The translations under genes were made by a program, and so were the position numbers. From Brucella grignonensis (GTDB lineage Bacteria; Pseudomonadota; Alphaproteobacteria; Rhizobiales; Rhizobiaceae), in the NCBI RefSeq assembly GCF_002252505.1, contig NZ_NNRL01000167.1:1-64000 (forward strand): DNA of 64,000 nucleotides, written 5' to 3'. Positions 25,522-35,832 of the stretch are shown here, piece after piece. The notes beneath the pieces were generated by a model. The model was given only the letters and a program-made list of their open reading frames with translations, made no database searches and was not told where the DNA came from. Within the stretch, counting starts at the first letter, position 1, and every line of letters begins with the position of its first letter.

Positions 25522-26656
25522 CAGCGATCAATCCGGTACAATATTACGCGCCGAAACACTCGACACGATCGCTGCTGTCTTGCCAATGAACCGCCGCGAC
25601 ATGCTGGCCGAGATTCTGGCGGATCAGGATGTCGAGACGCTCCGGCATCTTGTTAATGAAGGTATGGGCGAGAACACGCTGCGTGCGCTGACCTCGGATT
25701 TGGCCTATCTCGAAGCCTGGTCAATGGCCGCAACCGGCAGTCCCCTGCCCTTTCCCGCACCTGAAGCCCTGTTGCTGAAATTCGTCGCTCATCATTTGTG
25801 GCGGCCGCAGCAGCGCGAGATCGAACCCGATCACGGCATGCCGGCCGACGTGGAAGAGGAATTGCGCCAACAGGGCTTTCTGCGGGTGTCGGGACCACAC
25901 GCACCGGCTACCGTCCGCCGCCGCCTTGCCAACTGGTCGACGCTGACCCGCTGGCGCGGACTGGAAGGTTCGTTTTCAGCGCCTTCCGTCAAATCGGCCA
26001 TCCGCCTTGCGGTGCGTGCCATCAACCGGCCACGCAGCCGCAAGAGTGTCAATGCGATTACCGGCGATATTCTGGGCAAGCTGCTGGCGACCTGTTCCGG
26101 CGAGGATCTCACGGCTTTGCGCGACCGGGCCATCCTGATGGTGGCCTTTGCATCAGGGGGACGCCGACGCAGCGAAGTGGCCGGATTGCGCATAGAACAG
26201 CTGGTCAACCAGGCCCCTGTCACCGATGAGAACGACTCTCCCCTGCCCTCTCTCGGCATTTATCTCGGTCGCACCAAAACAAGCGGCGCTGATCACGATG
26301 AAATCGTTTATCTGACCGGACGGCCGGTCGAAGCCCTCACCCGCTGGCTGGAAGCAGCCAGGATCGATAAGGGCAGCGTGTTTCGCAAAATCGATCGCTG
26401 GGGCAATGTTGCAGCACGAGCACTGGAACCGAGTGCCATCAACCGCATCGTCAAGCAGCGCGCGCAAATGGCAGGTCTCAATGCCAAAGAATTCTCTGCC
26501 CACGGCCTGCGCTCCGGCTATCTCACCGAAGCCGCCAATCGCGGCATTCCCCTCCCCGAAGCCATGGAACAATCACGGCATCGTTCCGTGCAACAAGCCT
26601 CCGATTATTACAACAATGCCAAACGGCGCAGTGGGCGTGCATCGCGGTTGCTGTGA
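25511..26656 (+). CDS. Tyrosine site-specific recombinase (integrase)
   Basis: About 381 residues from ATG 25511, overlapping vapC by 11 bases. An N-terminal SAM-like core-binding region (ENTLRALTSDLAYLEAWS) precedes the catalytic domain. The catalytic domain has Arg I in FASGGRRRSEVAGL, the HxxR box in SAHGLRSGYLTEAA, the second His in QSRHRSVQQASDYY and the nucleophile Tyr in the same segment. All catalytic positions are present. It may mobilise the island or act in dimer resolution. No flanking tRNA or att duplication was seen. Confidence 0.88.
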   Translation: MITDSDQSGTILRAETLDTIAAVLPMNRRDMLAEILADQDVETLRHLVNEGMGENTLRALTSDLAYLEAWSMAATGSPLPFPAPEALLLKFVAHHLWRPQQREIEPDHGMPADVEEELRQQGFLRVSGPHAPATVRRRLANWSTLTRWRGLEGSFSAPSVKSAIRLAVRAINRPRSRKSVNAITGDILGKLLATCSGEDLTALRDRAILMVAFASGGRRRSEVAGLRIEQLVNQAPVTDENDSPLPSLGIYLGRTKTSGADHDEIVYLTGRPVEALTRWLEAARIDKGSVFRKIDRWGNVAARALEPSAINRIVKQRAQMAGLNAKEFSAHGLRSGYLTEAANRGIPLPEAMEQSRHRSVQQASDYYNNAKRRSGRASRLL

Positions 26657-27683
26657 GATCCCCTTGGAATATGACCGGTTGGGGGCCGGAAGCAGACTGG
26701 CGGGTTCTTAGATCGAGATGAGTTAAGCTGACATTCTGCTCAGCGTTTTCTATGCATCCACGTTCCGGGCCTTTAAGAACTCATCGTGAACCCGTCAATT
26801 TATGAGTTTACCGCCTAGTCGGAACTAACCGGCCTTTCCGTCCCAAGAGCTGTCATCCAACGTAGAAGTGATAGGCCTGCGCGGCATTTCGCGCAGGTTC
26901 GATCGAATACCGGTCTAGAAGGGCAAATTTACGAGAGCTCTTTTTCATCTGCCTTATTTTGTAGACTTGCTAGGTTTGAGGGACGGTGTATTCCCAGGTG
27001 TGCTTTTGTTATCACGGCGGCGCTGATCCGGCTTCCCCGTTGATTTTGCTATCGGCTTTGGTCCTGGTTTAAGTGCCATGAGTGCTCTCCTTTTTTGATC
27101 TAAAAATATGCCTGCGCGACCTTCCGTACTGGGTCTTAGGACGCAGCAATACTATGGAATAGTCCGCACTGTTTCTGGTTGAAGTCAAGGCCAAATGGAT
27201 ATTCATAAAATAGTAATACCCCCAAAAATTGCCAGGCCCGGCCGGAGGCACTTTGCCTCACTGTCTCTATGAACGGCGGTGCGGGCGATCGGGTTATTAC
27301 GTCTGGAGGAAGATTCTGAGCGCCTGCTGTCGGCTTGGATTGGCGTCAGCCTCGGACGGTCGCGTTGATCGAGGTGCTACCGTCTGTTTCAGGCGTAAAG
27401 TCCGCTCTCTGCGCTGTCCTTCACTACCAGGGCGGCACACCAACCGGCAACTCTCCGCCCTTTTAGGTCCTCCGATGCGGGGCAGACGGACGACGGCTTT
27501 CGGGACGGTTCGGGAACGGCCCGAACGATCGACATAAAGCGCAATGCCGTCCGGCAGCTTCCGGCCCCTAAGCGGACGTCCAGTGTGCGCCTGGCGTTCC
27601 CGAAAGCGGTCAATTCTTCACATCGCCTTTCGGTCTGTATCTTAGAGCATCGACGACAAGCCTGAATACAGGCGAGTTCAGTC
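26657..27683. other. Mostly non-coding stretch after the integrase
   Basis: About 1 kb before the intact IS6 copy. Only one credible gene is seen, the 41-codon minus-strand ORF at 26954-27079. The GC-rich part at 27240-27680 has several open frames on both strands without start signals or recognisable products. No tRNA gene or attachment-site duplication is recognised here. Confidence 0.5.
26954..27079 (-). CDS. Small Lys/Pro-rich basic protein (41 aa)
   Basis: A 41-codon frame on the minus strand starting at ATG 27079, eight bases behind AAAGGAG, a near-perfect ribosome-binding site. The product starts MALKPGPKPIAKSTGKPDQ and continues with an RRR cluster and PSLKPSKSTK at the end. It is strongly basic and probably disordered, with repeated KP/KS pairs. 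Such small proteins are often missed. The strong initiation signal is the main support. Function unknown; nucleic-acid binding is possible. Confidence 0.5.
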   Translation of the reverse strand: MALKPGPKPIAKSTGKPDQRRRDNKSTPGNTPSLKPSKSTK

Positions 27684-28505
27684 GGTTGTGTTGCAAACTT
27701 TTCGTCAATGGATGACAAGATAGTATCTTGGCTTTTAATCAGCTGAGTATTTTAGATGTTTAAAGGTCGCCATTTTGATAAGTCCGTCATTCTTCTGTGT
27801 GTTCGGTGGTATCTGGCTTACAATCTGAGCCTTCGGAATCTGAAGGAAATGATGGCGGAACGCGGTATTGATCTGGACCATTCAACCGTGCATCGCTGGG
27901 TCCTTTTCTTCAGCCCGAAATTGCTTGCGCGGTTTAACCGGAAGAAGCGTCAGGTGACGCGCAAATGGAACCTCGATGAAACCTATATCAAGGTTAAAGG
28001 CGAATGGTTTTATCTCTACCGTGCCATCGATAGCAATGGCAATACGGGCGATACGGTTGAGTTTTACTTTAGCAAAGATCGTGATTTGAGCGCTGCCAAA
28101 CGCTTTATCCGCAAGACACTGGCCCGCCACGGCAGGCCAGTGCGCATTACTATTGATGGTAGCCAGACCAACAGAACAGCTATTCTACAATGTGATGCAG
28201 AGAACCGGCTCAGACAGGCTGGCAAACCCATTGCCATTCGCTCCAGCAAGTATATGAACAATACGATTGAGCAGGATCATCGCCGCATCAAACAACGCAC
28301 ACGCTCCATGCTCGGCTTCAAGTCGGATACCACGGCCGGCATCACGCTTCTTGGCATCGAACTCATTCACATGATGCGTAAACAACAGGGCGTCTTTGCA
28401 GATCAAAAAGCACGCTCCCTCAAACAACAGTTCGAAGCACTCGCTGCATAACTACGTCCAGACTTAAGCCGTGCTCCGTGCAAATCAAAATTTTGCAACA
28501 CAACC
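27684..28505 (+). mobile_element. IS6-family element, type A, intact copy
   Basis: 822 bp bounded by GGTTGTGTTGCAAA and its perfect complement TTTGCAACACAACC. One intact transposase fills it. The 8-bp flanks GTTCAGTC and AGCCGGCT differ, so no target duplication remains. It is the same subtype and orientation as the broken copy at 5779-6589, about 21 kb away. Confidence 0.92.
27756..28451 (+). CDS. IS6-family transposase (intact)
   Basis: 231 residues. The N-terminal helix-turn-helix region includes LRNLKEMMAERGIDLDHSTV. The DDE core has NLDETYIKVKGEWFYLYRAI (first Asp), ITIDGSQTNR (second Asp) and NTIEQDHRRIKQRTRSMLG (Glu followed by the basic patch). It ends LKQQFEALAA. Length is normal for IS6 transposases. 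It is the only IS6 copy in the window whose frame is complete, so it could supply transposase to the relatives. Confidence 0.92.
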   Translation: MFKGRHFDKSVILLCVRWYLAYNLSLRNLKEMMAERGIDLDHSTVHRWVLFFSPKLLARFNRKKRQVTRKWNLDETYIKVKGEWFYLYRAIDSNGNTGDTVEFYFSKDRDLSAAKRFIRKTLARHGRPVRITIDGSQTNRTAILQCDAENRLRQAGKPIAIRSSKYMNNTIEQDHRRIKQRTRSMLGFKSDTTAGITLLGIELIHMMRKQQGVFADQKARSLKQQFEALAA

Positions 28506-28588
28506 AGCCGGCTTCGTTACAAAAATTCGCGCAGCTGAGATAGGCAAACACAACGCTACATCATCATTTCCAAAACCATCAAGACTTA

Positions 28589-31500
28589 TCAGAATTTCAT
28601 ACTAAAGTTGGCATTCACGCCGCTCTGTGTAATACGGGAGCCAAATTGCCCATGATAAGTCACACCAAACTTGGCATTTTCAGTAACAGCGAAATCGAGC
28701 CCAGCTTCGATAAGCGCGGTGTCCTTTCCAATCGAATTGCCCGCCGTTGTGAAAGTATCCGAACCTGCAGCAAAGCTTGCCGCCGACGTTGGGATTACAT
28801 CGCCAAAGGCATGTCGCCAGCCAAGGTCCGAACGGGCAGTCGTTAAAATATTGCCTATTTCTAAATTCGTTGACGCTCGAAATCCAATAGTCGATAGCGT
28901 GGTGTCCATCGTATCGGACTGCACTGATAGCGCCGCACCATTACGGCCTTCTTCAGTAAAGCCATCTGTTCTAAAGTGCACATAAGCCAGATTTGCATAA
29001 GGTTCGATGGTCGAACGTGGACTGACATTTAGCTTGTAGTCCAATTCGCCAAATACCTGAAACGTACCGGCATTGTAGTCCGCCGATAGAATATCAGAAA
29101 AACCGTTGAAGGCGACAGAACGGTCCATCTCGATCTTATGCCAGGAATAAGCAAGACCAGTACGCAGGCCTACGGAACCAATCGCTGCAGCCCATTCTGT
29201 TCCGCCATAAGTGCCCAGCGTATAATTATCGCTTGAGCCAGACGCATTTCTTGATACTGTCTTAAAGGTCGTTCTATTATAGCCAGCCATCACACCAAGC
29301 CGCCAATTCTCATAAACACTTGCATCGATACCCGTGGTAAAGCCACCAATCGTAGACTTAGTGCGAGCGGCATTTCTGTCGGAAGATTGGCTTGACCAAC
29401 TGCCATAAGCCGTCCCCCATGCCGCATAGCGGGAAATGCCATCACTCGTGATATTAGGTGCTGCGACATTGATGGCTTTGCTTGCTGAAGGAAGCTGTGG
29501 CGTCGGCGCATAGGCAATTACAGATACCGGAGCTGCTGGGTTTCCACCAAATGCTTGCTGCAAACGACTATTAATTGCCGAGCGAGATATTCCGCTTGCA
29601 TTGGCAAGCACACCGCTTGCGGATGCATAGGCTTCGCCAGACAAATCTGGTAGCGCTGAACCTATAGTCGATCCGTCGGGAGCAGAAAAATCCAAAGCTG
29701 CCATCAAAGGTCGCAGCCCAGAAGGCACATTGTTGCCAAGCGCATCAAAAACATAGCCAACGCTAAGGCTATTGGCAGTATTGCCATATTGCGAATAGGC
29801 TTTGTTGGCACGGCTCAGCGAAACAGTATAAATGTTACTGCCATCATGAGTTGCAGTAGCAGTCAGGGTTGGCGAAGCGAGCGACGTGGACACATCGTTA
29901 AAGTCGCCTCCCATTGTTTCCGCATTAAGCCAATTGCCGGACGTGACACTAAAGCCGTCGGCATACCATCCACGTTCAGGCGCAAAAGTAATCGTGCCGT
30001 CTAACTGGGCGTTACCATTTACAATTAAGCGACTGATTGCCTTCTGATCGTTGAACGAAAACTGCAATGTCCCAGTCGCCGACTGGAGATAGTCACCTTC
30101 TATTTCAATAGCCTGTCCTGCTACTGAAGGGTTGAGTACACCATCATTCAGAAACTTTTGTGTGGAGTTAATCTGATAAAGCCCAGATCCTGAAAGCGTG
30201 GCAGATTGTGCGACCGTTGCATTATAGAGGAGGTGATCCCCCGTCAGTTTCGTATTGCCTCCGTTGATTTGCAGAGACAGGTTCTGGCCTGTGATATTTC
30301 CATCATAAGTGAGCGAGAAATCCGAATCTGCGACAAAGATCGAATGACCTTCATTGTTGGCCGCTTGGCCAAAGGTTAGCGTGGTCAAACGAAGATCGCC
30401 TTCCTCATCCACTTCCTCATAATTCGAAATAATGTCGCCAGCAATACGAGCGCCCTGCATGACATTAATCTGACCGACATAAGCATTGTCCGACATATAA
30501 ATAGCGGCTTTTTTGCCTGCCGCCCGCCCAGTCAAATCAAAGGTAGAGACTAAAGATCCATTGATTTCGTTCCATGCCGTCTGCAAAGCCTCCGGACTAT
30601 AACGACTAAGCGATTGATCCCCACGAAGGATGTATGAACCTCTGTATTCACCGATAGGGCCGTCATCCCCCATTGCATTGTGGCCAAAGTCAAAGCTTAC
30701 CGCGATGCCGTCTTGACCGAGTGCCTGTATATCGCCGCGATGTGTAAATGTATGGTCTTTCCCGTAAGCGAACATGACACCACGTCCGTTCACACCATCA
30801 GCATAAATATGCGTTTCAGGCAAAATGGACAGATCGTTGCTACTACCGTCAACACGAATGCCTGCGCCACCTGCTCCTGCAGAGAGCAAATCAGCGCGCT
30901 GGGTTATTGTGTTATTGCCGCCATAAACATGCAACCCAAGACCGAGCGTGGCAGTGTTGTATGTATTCTGAAGATAAGCAGTCCCTTCAGCGTTTCGCCC
31001 AAAGAACGGATTATCATTTATGAGGGTCTGATCATCTCCATAAATGGAGTAACCAAAGAAATTCCGGCGGTCGATCTTGTAGCCGAGATCCTGCAATATC
31101 GCCAACTCGGCTTCCATAAAATTGGTATAATTGCGGTAAGGCTGATGGCTCATCAAACTGTTTTTGAGTTCGATATGCGCCAAAAAAGGTACGTCTGGCA
31201 CATTGGGATCTCGAGACGAGACCATGCTCAGCGGCACACCCGCCATTGCCCCCGCAAGCACGTCTGCGACATGCGCACCACCGAAATATGCGCTGTTATT
31301 GCGAACATCGAATATGTCTTCAGGCCTCAAGGGCTCGTCATCATCATTAAGCGCAATATTGTCGCAAAATGAACACCAGACAATTTGATCTGGTCTGCTT
31401 TTTTGTCCGTTGTCGTCATAAAGATGGCTTATCCAGGAATTTGGGGTTTCATTTATGTAAATGAGAGCCGAACCATCGTCCTGTTCCTCACCCTGAAAAT

Positions 31501-32038
31501 TACTGGAGACACCCAAAGCATGTCCGATTTCATGGATCATTGTTGCAGTGAGTGAAATTTCGGACGTCATAGGAAGTTGAGAGGGTGTGTAATCCACTTT
31601 TGTCCAGGGAAGAGTGCCAATCTGGATAAACCCTTGAGCTCCATTGATCAGGTCGCCGGGGTTCTGGCCCGTTAGTGCCGCCTGGACTTTTGTAGGCGCT
31701 CCTTCTCGCTCAAAAGCTATCGGGCTAAAAGCGTATGCATTATAGTCATCCATTGTACCTATATTGAAGATCGCGGGCGCAGCTCCCGGAGTGACCTGAA
31801 TAATTTCGACCCAATGTTTGACGGCGAGATTTAACTGATCAACATCAAATGACGAAAGGTCCCAAGTCGATGAATTATTGTCGAAGCCAAACGGGCCGTC
31901 ATTAACGCCATAATACTTTGCGGTCACGAATGGCCGTCCATTTGAGTCAAAAAACTTGTATATTTCTTGTGCCCAAACGGTTGTCGACAAACACGTTCCC
32001 GACGCCAGAGCGAAAGCTGCCGCAATGGTAGACTTCAT
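28589..32038 (-). CDS. Autotransporter with zinc-protease-like passenger
   Basis: 1149 residues. A signal peptide (MKSTIAAAFALASGTCLSTT, VWA before QE) is followed by a metalloprotease-like region with TMIHEIGHALGVSS near residue 170. This is the HExxHxxG zinc helix, but the third-ligand position (normally His or Asp) is Ser. The middle ~500 residues are beta-helix-like (repeated N-G-G, T-x-T strands). The last ~280 residues form an autotransporter beta-barrel ending GVNANFSMKF with a terminal Phe. The protein would be secreted through its own barrel and displayed on or shed from the cell surface. GC content is lower than in neighbouring genes, suggesting transfer. It stands alone, with an IS6 copy downstream. 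Confidence 0.85.
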   Translation of the reverse strand: MKSTIAAAFALASGTCLSTTVWAQEIYKFFDSNGRPFVTAKYYGVNDGPFGFDNNSSTWDLSSFDVDQLNLAVKHWVEIIQVTPGAAPAIFNIGTMDDYNAYAFSPIAFEREGAPTKVQAALTGQNPGDLINGAQGFIQIGTLPWTKVDYTPSQLPMTSEISLTATMIHEIGHALGVSSNFQGEEQDDGSALIYINETPNSWISHLYDDNGQKSRPDQIVWCSFCDNIALNDDDEPLRPEDIFDVRNNSAYFGGAHVADVLAGAMAGVPLSMVSSRDPNVPDVPFLAHIELKNSLMSHQPYRNYTNFMEAELAILQDLGYKIDRRNFFGYSIYGDDQTLINDNPFFGRNAEGTAYLQNTYNTATLGLGLHVYGGNNTITQRADLLSAGAGGAGIRVDGSSNDLSILPETHIYADGVNGRGVMFAYGKDHTFTHRGDIQALGQDGIAVSFDFGHNAMGDDGPIGEYRGSYILRGDQSLSRYSPEALQTAWNEINGSLVSTFDLTGRAAGKKAAIYMSDNAYVGQINVMQGARIAGDIISNYEEVDEEGDLRLTTLTFGQAANNEGHSIFVADSDFSLTYDGNITGQNLSLQINGGNTKLTGDHLLYNATVAQSATLSGSGLYQINSTQKFLNDGVLNPSVAGQAIEIEGDYLQSATGTLQFSFNDQKAISRLIVNGNAQLDGTITFAPERGWYADGFSVTSGNWLNAETMGGDFNDVSTSLASPTLTATATHDGSNIYTVSLSRANKAYSQYGNTANSLSVGYVFDALGNNVPSGLRPLMAALDFSAPDGSTIGSALPDLSGEAYASASGVLANASGISRSAINSRLQQAFGGNPAAPVSVIAYAPTPQLPSASKAINVAAPNITSDGISRYAAWGTAYGSWSSQSSDRNAARTKSTIGGFTTGIDASVYENWRLGVMAGYNRTTFKTVSRNASGSSDNYTLGTYGGTEWAAAIGSVGLRTGLAYSWHKIEMDRSVAFNGFSDILSADYNAGTFQVFGELDYKLNVSPRSTIEPYANLAYVHFRTDGFTEEGRNGAALSVQSDTMDTTLSTIGFRASTNLEIGNILTTARSDLGWRHAFGDVIPTSAASFAAGSDTFTTAGNSIGKDTALIEAGLDFAVTENAKFGVTYHGQFGSRITQSGVNANFSMKF

Positions 32039-34560
32039 GATTTTGCTGCCTCTTTAAACGCATATTGCCAAGCTCGGGAACACGCCAGAAGCGGCATAGT
32101 GATCTCGAGGAACGTAAAGAAGCTGGCTTGAACCGTTTAAAAGTCCAACAATAGGAACTCTGCTAACTGGATAAATAGCGCTCTTGCCAATCACGACCTT
32201 GTATGCCCCCAAAGAACTCGCCAAGCCTCGTTCTACATAAAAACGCAATCTACTCTAAAAGCCATCACTGAAACTTGGTATTATTTAGATTGCTCTGTTG
32301 CAAACTCTTCGTTCTGTATAACGGTTGCAACAGTCTGGCTTTTACGAAGCCGAGTGTGTTCGATGTTCAAGGGCTATTATTATCCCGGCTTCAAAAGTCC
32401 GAGCTCGCCGCCAAACAAAATTAAGAACCTGCAACCGAAATGCGTGATTAGCCACAATGCGAGAGTTACTGAACAGTAAAGCGGCACTGTCATCCAGTTC
32501 GGTCTGGCGACTCCACCGGCCACACTCATACTGTTTAAATCGTTCTGCTGATTTGATTGATCTTCAATGGCGCCCTCACCGTTATGAAACTTAATATGGC
32601 ATTAAGTTTCGCCACCGTGACTATCCAAAAAGCAATAATTCAATAGATTATGTGGGGTTTTAAGGGAGCTCGAATGGCCGCCGAGGGCTGAATAAAGCTC
32701 ATTTATTTATGATCCAGTTCACGCGAAAACGCAATATGGGACCGTAAACAGATTATACGGAGACGAAAGCAGTTACTGAGCCGATACGTTTCGAAACGCG
32801 GTCGCCATCATGCATGTCCTGTCCCGCAAACACGATCATTTTCAAAATCGCTGGAAACTAAATCTGTTACAGGGTTTAACCGCAGTAAAGGCATCGTTTT
32901 GCCGGCTTTGGCTGCCGAGCCTGCCGGTTCAAATCAACTGACCCCCTCAAGGATAAGAATAAACATGAACCTTGACGGTTCAGCTAACGAATTCATTGCT
33001 CTCTTTTGAGGTAACTGTTTGCATCGTTAAATAGCGGCAAAAGATCATCAACGTTCACTCCTTAAGTGATGCTGGAGGTGCAATTGTCTTGAAAGCAGTT
33101 ACCCCCTCACCCCTTCCCTCGCCTCGCTTGCGAGAGGAACATCAGATATGTTGCGCAATGAACAACTACGCGAGCGTTGTTCGGATAGTTATAAGCAACG
33201 TAACCAGCCTGTTGGGTGTTAAATCAGCAATTGGTTTTGACCGAACAGCGCACATGACTATACGTCTTAATAATAGGCGCTTAGACTGAGGAAGCGGCCC
33301 ACCAAATACCTGTTGTTTGAACCTGCCGAGCCAATACAGACCGTGAGGGATCCGCTTTCATCGTATGCAAACTCAAGCGGCAACACGGCGAACGAACATG
33401 CTTTTTCGATTATTCATAAGCCTTCCGCGCAACCTGTTCCAAGCTAAGCGTGAAGCACAGTGCGCGGTCCAGTTTACCAGACTGCTCCTCATCTGTTTGG
33501 TCCCACGATCGATCTAAGCCTCAACATACTGTCCCATGTTCCGTTCAGACGGCATCCTTCACTTTCACAGCCGCCTCTCCCTTGATTGCAGTCGTGGTAG
33601 GGATTTTTGGTTAAACAAACGCGGGCTTTCTGCCCACGTCCCTAACGAAGCGGGGCATTGAAGGTCGCAGGAAAGCAATTGAGTTTCATATTGCATCAAC
33701 AACGTTTTGGCTTCGTCGAAGTTGCCTATTTTTGTCAGCCGTACTTTTGGAGAAAAATCGTCAATTTCTCAAAGGCTTACCAGATTTGAACCTTCTTTTC
33801 GCTGCCTGCCACAACTGAACGTCTCAAACAGCGACAGGACTATGCAACAGACCAATCTGCACGCCCGCTTCTATCTGCCCATAACAGGCATGTTGCCTGA
33901 TGTTTGACAAAAGGACAATGAGTGACCCTCGGAGATAATCCCACCTCAGATCGCGTCGCCCGACAATTGTCGGGAACCCATCCTTCTCAAGGCCGCTTAA
34001 CCACATGAAGAAGAACCATCAATGTATGAGGTCGGGAAATAAAATGCCGGTTCAACAATTTCAGGAAACTGTACTGATCTGCGACAGCCTTCGGCGCTAA
34101 CTATCCGTATTAGCAACCGAGCCCAGACTCTGGCCGCATGCGGAAATTTTGGGCCGTTGCACATCTTCATACTATCCCCATAAAGGAACGTATTCAGTGG
34201 AACGATGCGGGTCGCCTCTCCCCTGCTTTAATATCTAACGGCTTGATCCTCGCCTCTCGGGGCGTATTTTCTATCGCCAGATAAGCGAGATAATCGGTTT
34301 ATCATGCTGAGGGTAGCTGGATCGACAGCTGTTCTTCTTAATGCCAACCAATTATCTTGCTGCTAACTGACCTTCCTTTGAACAGCAAAAACTAAATAAT
34401 TGAATTTGGTCGAGGCCTTTATTTTCCAGCTCCGACAATTAACCTTTCATTAACCTTAAATTCCTTGCCGTCGGGACAGAATCGGATTTATAGTTGCGAA
34501 AATATCGATGCCGCGCGCTTTTTTGCGAAAGTGACCCAAGCAAGGACTCTAGTTCACAAA
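32039..34560. other. Gene-poor region upstream of repA
   Basis: About 2.5 kb without a recognisable gene on either strand. Frames are short and interrupted. It contains an IS6 end relic (32292-32373) and a REP-like GC hairpin remnant around 33105-33145 (CCCTCACCCCTTCCC followed by CTCGCTTGCGAGAGG). The promoter of repABC should lie in its last few hundred bases. I looked for 16-bp parS-type palindromes (GTT-N4-GC-N4-AAC) and did not find a match. Confidence 0.5.
32292..32373 (+). mobile_element. IS6-family relic, left end only
   Basis: GCTCTGTTGCAAACTCTTCG at the start and TTCGATGTTCAAGGGC at 32360-32375 align with the left end and transposase start of the type-A IS6 copies (GGTTGTGTTGCAAAC, ATGTTTAAAGG). 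Sequence identity stops after the first few transposase codons. It is a scar of a former insertion. Confidence 0.6.
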
Positions 34561-35751
34561 ATGAACGATCACAATACAAGCCGGTTTGACCACGAAATTG
34601 CGAGCCAGGGCTCGAAGATTTCCAGCGCGCTGAACATGCTACGGACTCAGCAGTACCCGCCGGATGCACGTAAGAGCCTTCGGCGATTTCAGCTTCCAGA
34701 GGTCGCGGATCTTATTGGCGTCACACAATCGCATTTGCGACAGCTACACAGCGAAGGCAAAGGCCCTGAAATCGAGGTGGTTTCAGGGCGCCGCTATTAT
34801 ACGGCCGAACAGATGCTCGAACTGCGCGCTCACCTGGAAGAGAATAAAAAGTCGGATAAGCGTATATATCTTCCCCGTCGCAAGGAAGGCGAACCACTTC
34901 AGGTTCTTTCGGTCGTCAACTTCAAAGGCGGGTCAGGCAAGACTACGACTTCAGCTCATCTGGCGCAATACCTTGCATTGACCGGCCACCGTGTGCTGGC
35001 CATTGATCTCGATCCGCAGGCATCTCTAACTTCGCTGTTCGGCATTCAACCTGAACTTGATGACATTGCTTCGCTTTACGAAGCATTGCGGTTTGACGAT
35101 GAAAAGAAGCCTATTGCCGAAATCATCCAGTCCACCAATATCCCGAACCTTGATATCGTTCCCGCAAATCTGCTTTTGCAGGAATATGAATATGATGTGC
35201 CGCTCGCCATCTCGGGACGCAAAGGTGAGGAGGGGCGACTATTCCATTTGCGTATCGTCAAAGCTTTGAAAGAAATAGAAGATAATTACGACGTGGTGGT
35301 CATCGACTGCCCGCCGCAGCTCGGTTATCTGACGATTACAGCTCTTATGGCGTCCACGGGTATTTTAATCACCATCCACCCCCAGATGCTCGATATTATG
35401 TCGATGTCTCAGTTTCTTCAGATGCTCGGTGGTATCATGACGTCAGTGGCGGATGCAGGAGCACAAATCAAAGTCAAATGGTTCCGCTATCTTATAACCC
35501 GTTTTGAGCCCACGGACATTCCGCAGGCTCAGATGGTCGGCTTCATGCAATCGATGTTTGCGCAGAATATGCTTAAAAACCATGTTCTGAAATCGACGGC
35601 TATTTCTGATGCCTCGATCAAGAAACAAACCCTTTACGAAGTTGAGAAGGGTGACTTTGTCCGTTCGACATATGAGCGAGCCATGGAAAGCCTGAACGCT
35701 ACGAATGGAGAGGTTGCCGAACTTATCCATCAGACATGGGGCCGCAAATGA
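34561..35751 (+). CDS. repA: Plasmid partitioning ATPase RepA (ParA-type)
   Basis: About 396 residues from ATG 34561 (MNDHNTSRFDHEIASQGSKI); the open frame extends 32 codons further upstream but without a better start. A winged-helix N-terminal domain (FQLPEVADLIGVTQSHLRQL) binds the operator. The ParA-type Walker motif is NFKGGSGKTTTSAHLAQYLA, with LAIDLDPQASL and VVIDCPPQLGYLT as further motifs. RepA segregates the replicon with RepB and represses the operon. It is the first gene of a standard repABC cassette, 81 bp before repB. Confidence 0.95.
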   Translation: MNDHNTSRFDHEIASQGSKISSALNMLRTQQYPPDARKSLRRFQLPEVADLIGVTQSHLRQLHSEGKGPEIEVVSGRRYYTAEQMLELRAHLEENKKSDKRIYLPRRKEGEPLQVLSVVNFKGGSGKTTTSAHLAQYLALTGHRVLAIDLDPQASLTSLFGIQPELDDIASLYEALRFDDEKKPIAEIIQSTNIPNLDIVPANLLLQEYEYDVPLAISGRKGEEGRLFHLRIVKALKEIEDNYDVVVIDCPPQLGYLTITALMASTGILITIHPQMLDIMSMSQFLQMLGGIMTSVADAGAQIKVKWFRYLITRFEPTDIPQAQMVGFMQSMFAQNMLKNHVLKSTAISDASIKKQTLYEVEKGDFVRSTYERAMESLNATNGEVAELIHQTWGRK

Positions 35752-35832
35752 CGCTTTTGTCAGCCGTTTTTTTTCCCATTTTCATATTGTTATTCAGCGG
35801 GTTATCCGAAATGACTGTGGAGGTAGTAGCCA

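Noticed and set aside
27229-27683. GC-rich open frames between the integrase region and the intact IS6 copy
   Set aside because: Several overlapping frames on both strands, none with a start signal or recognisable product.
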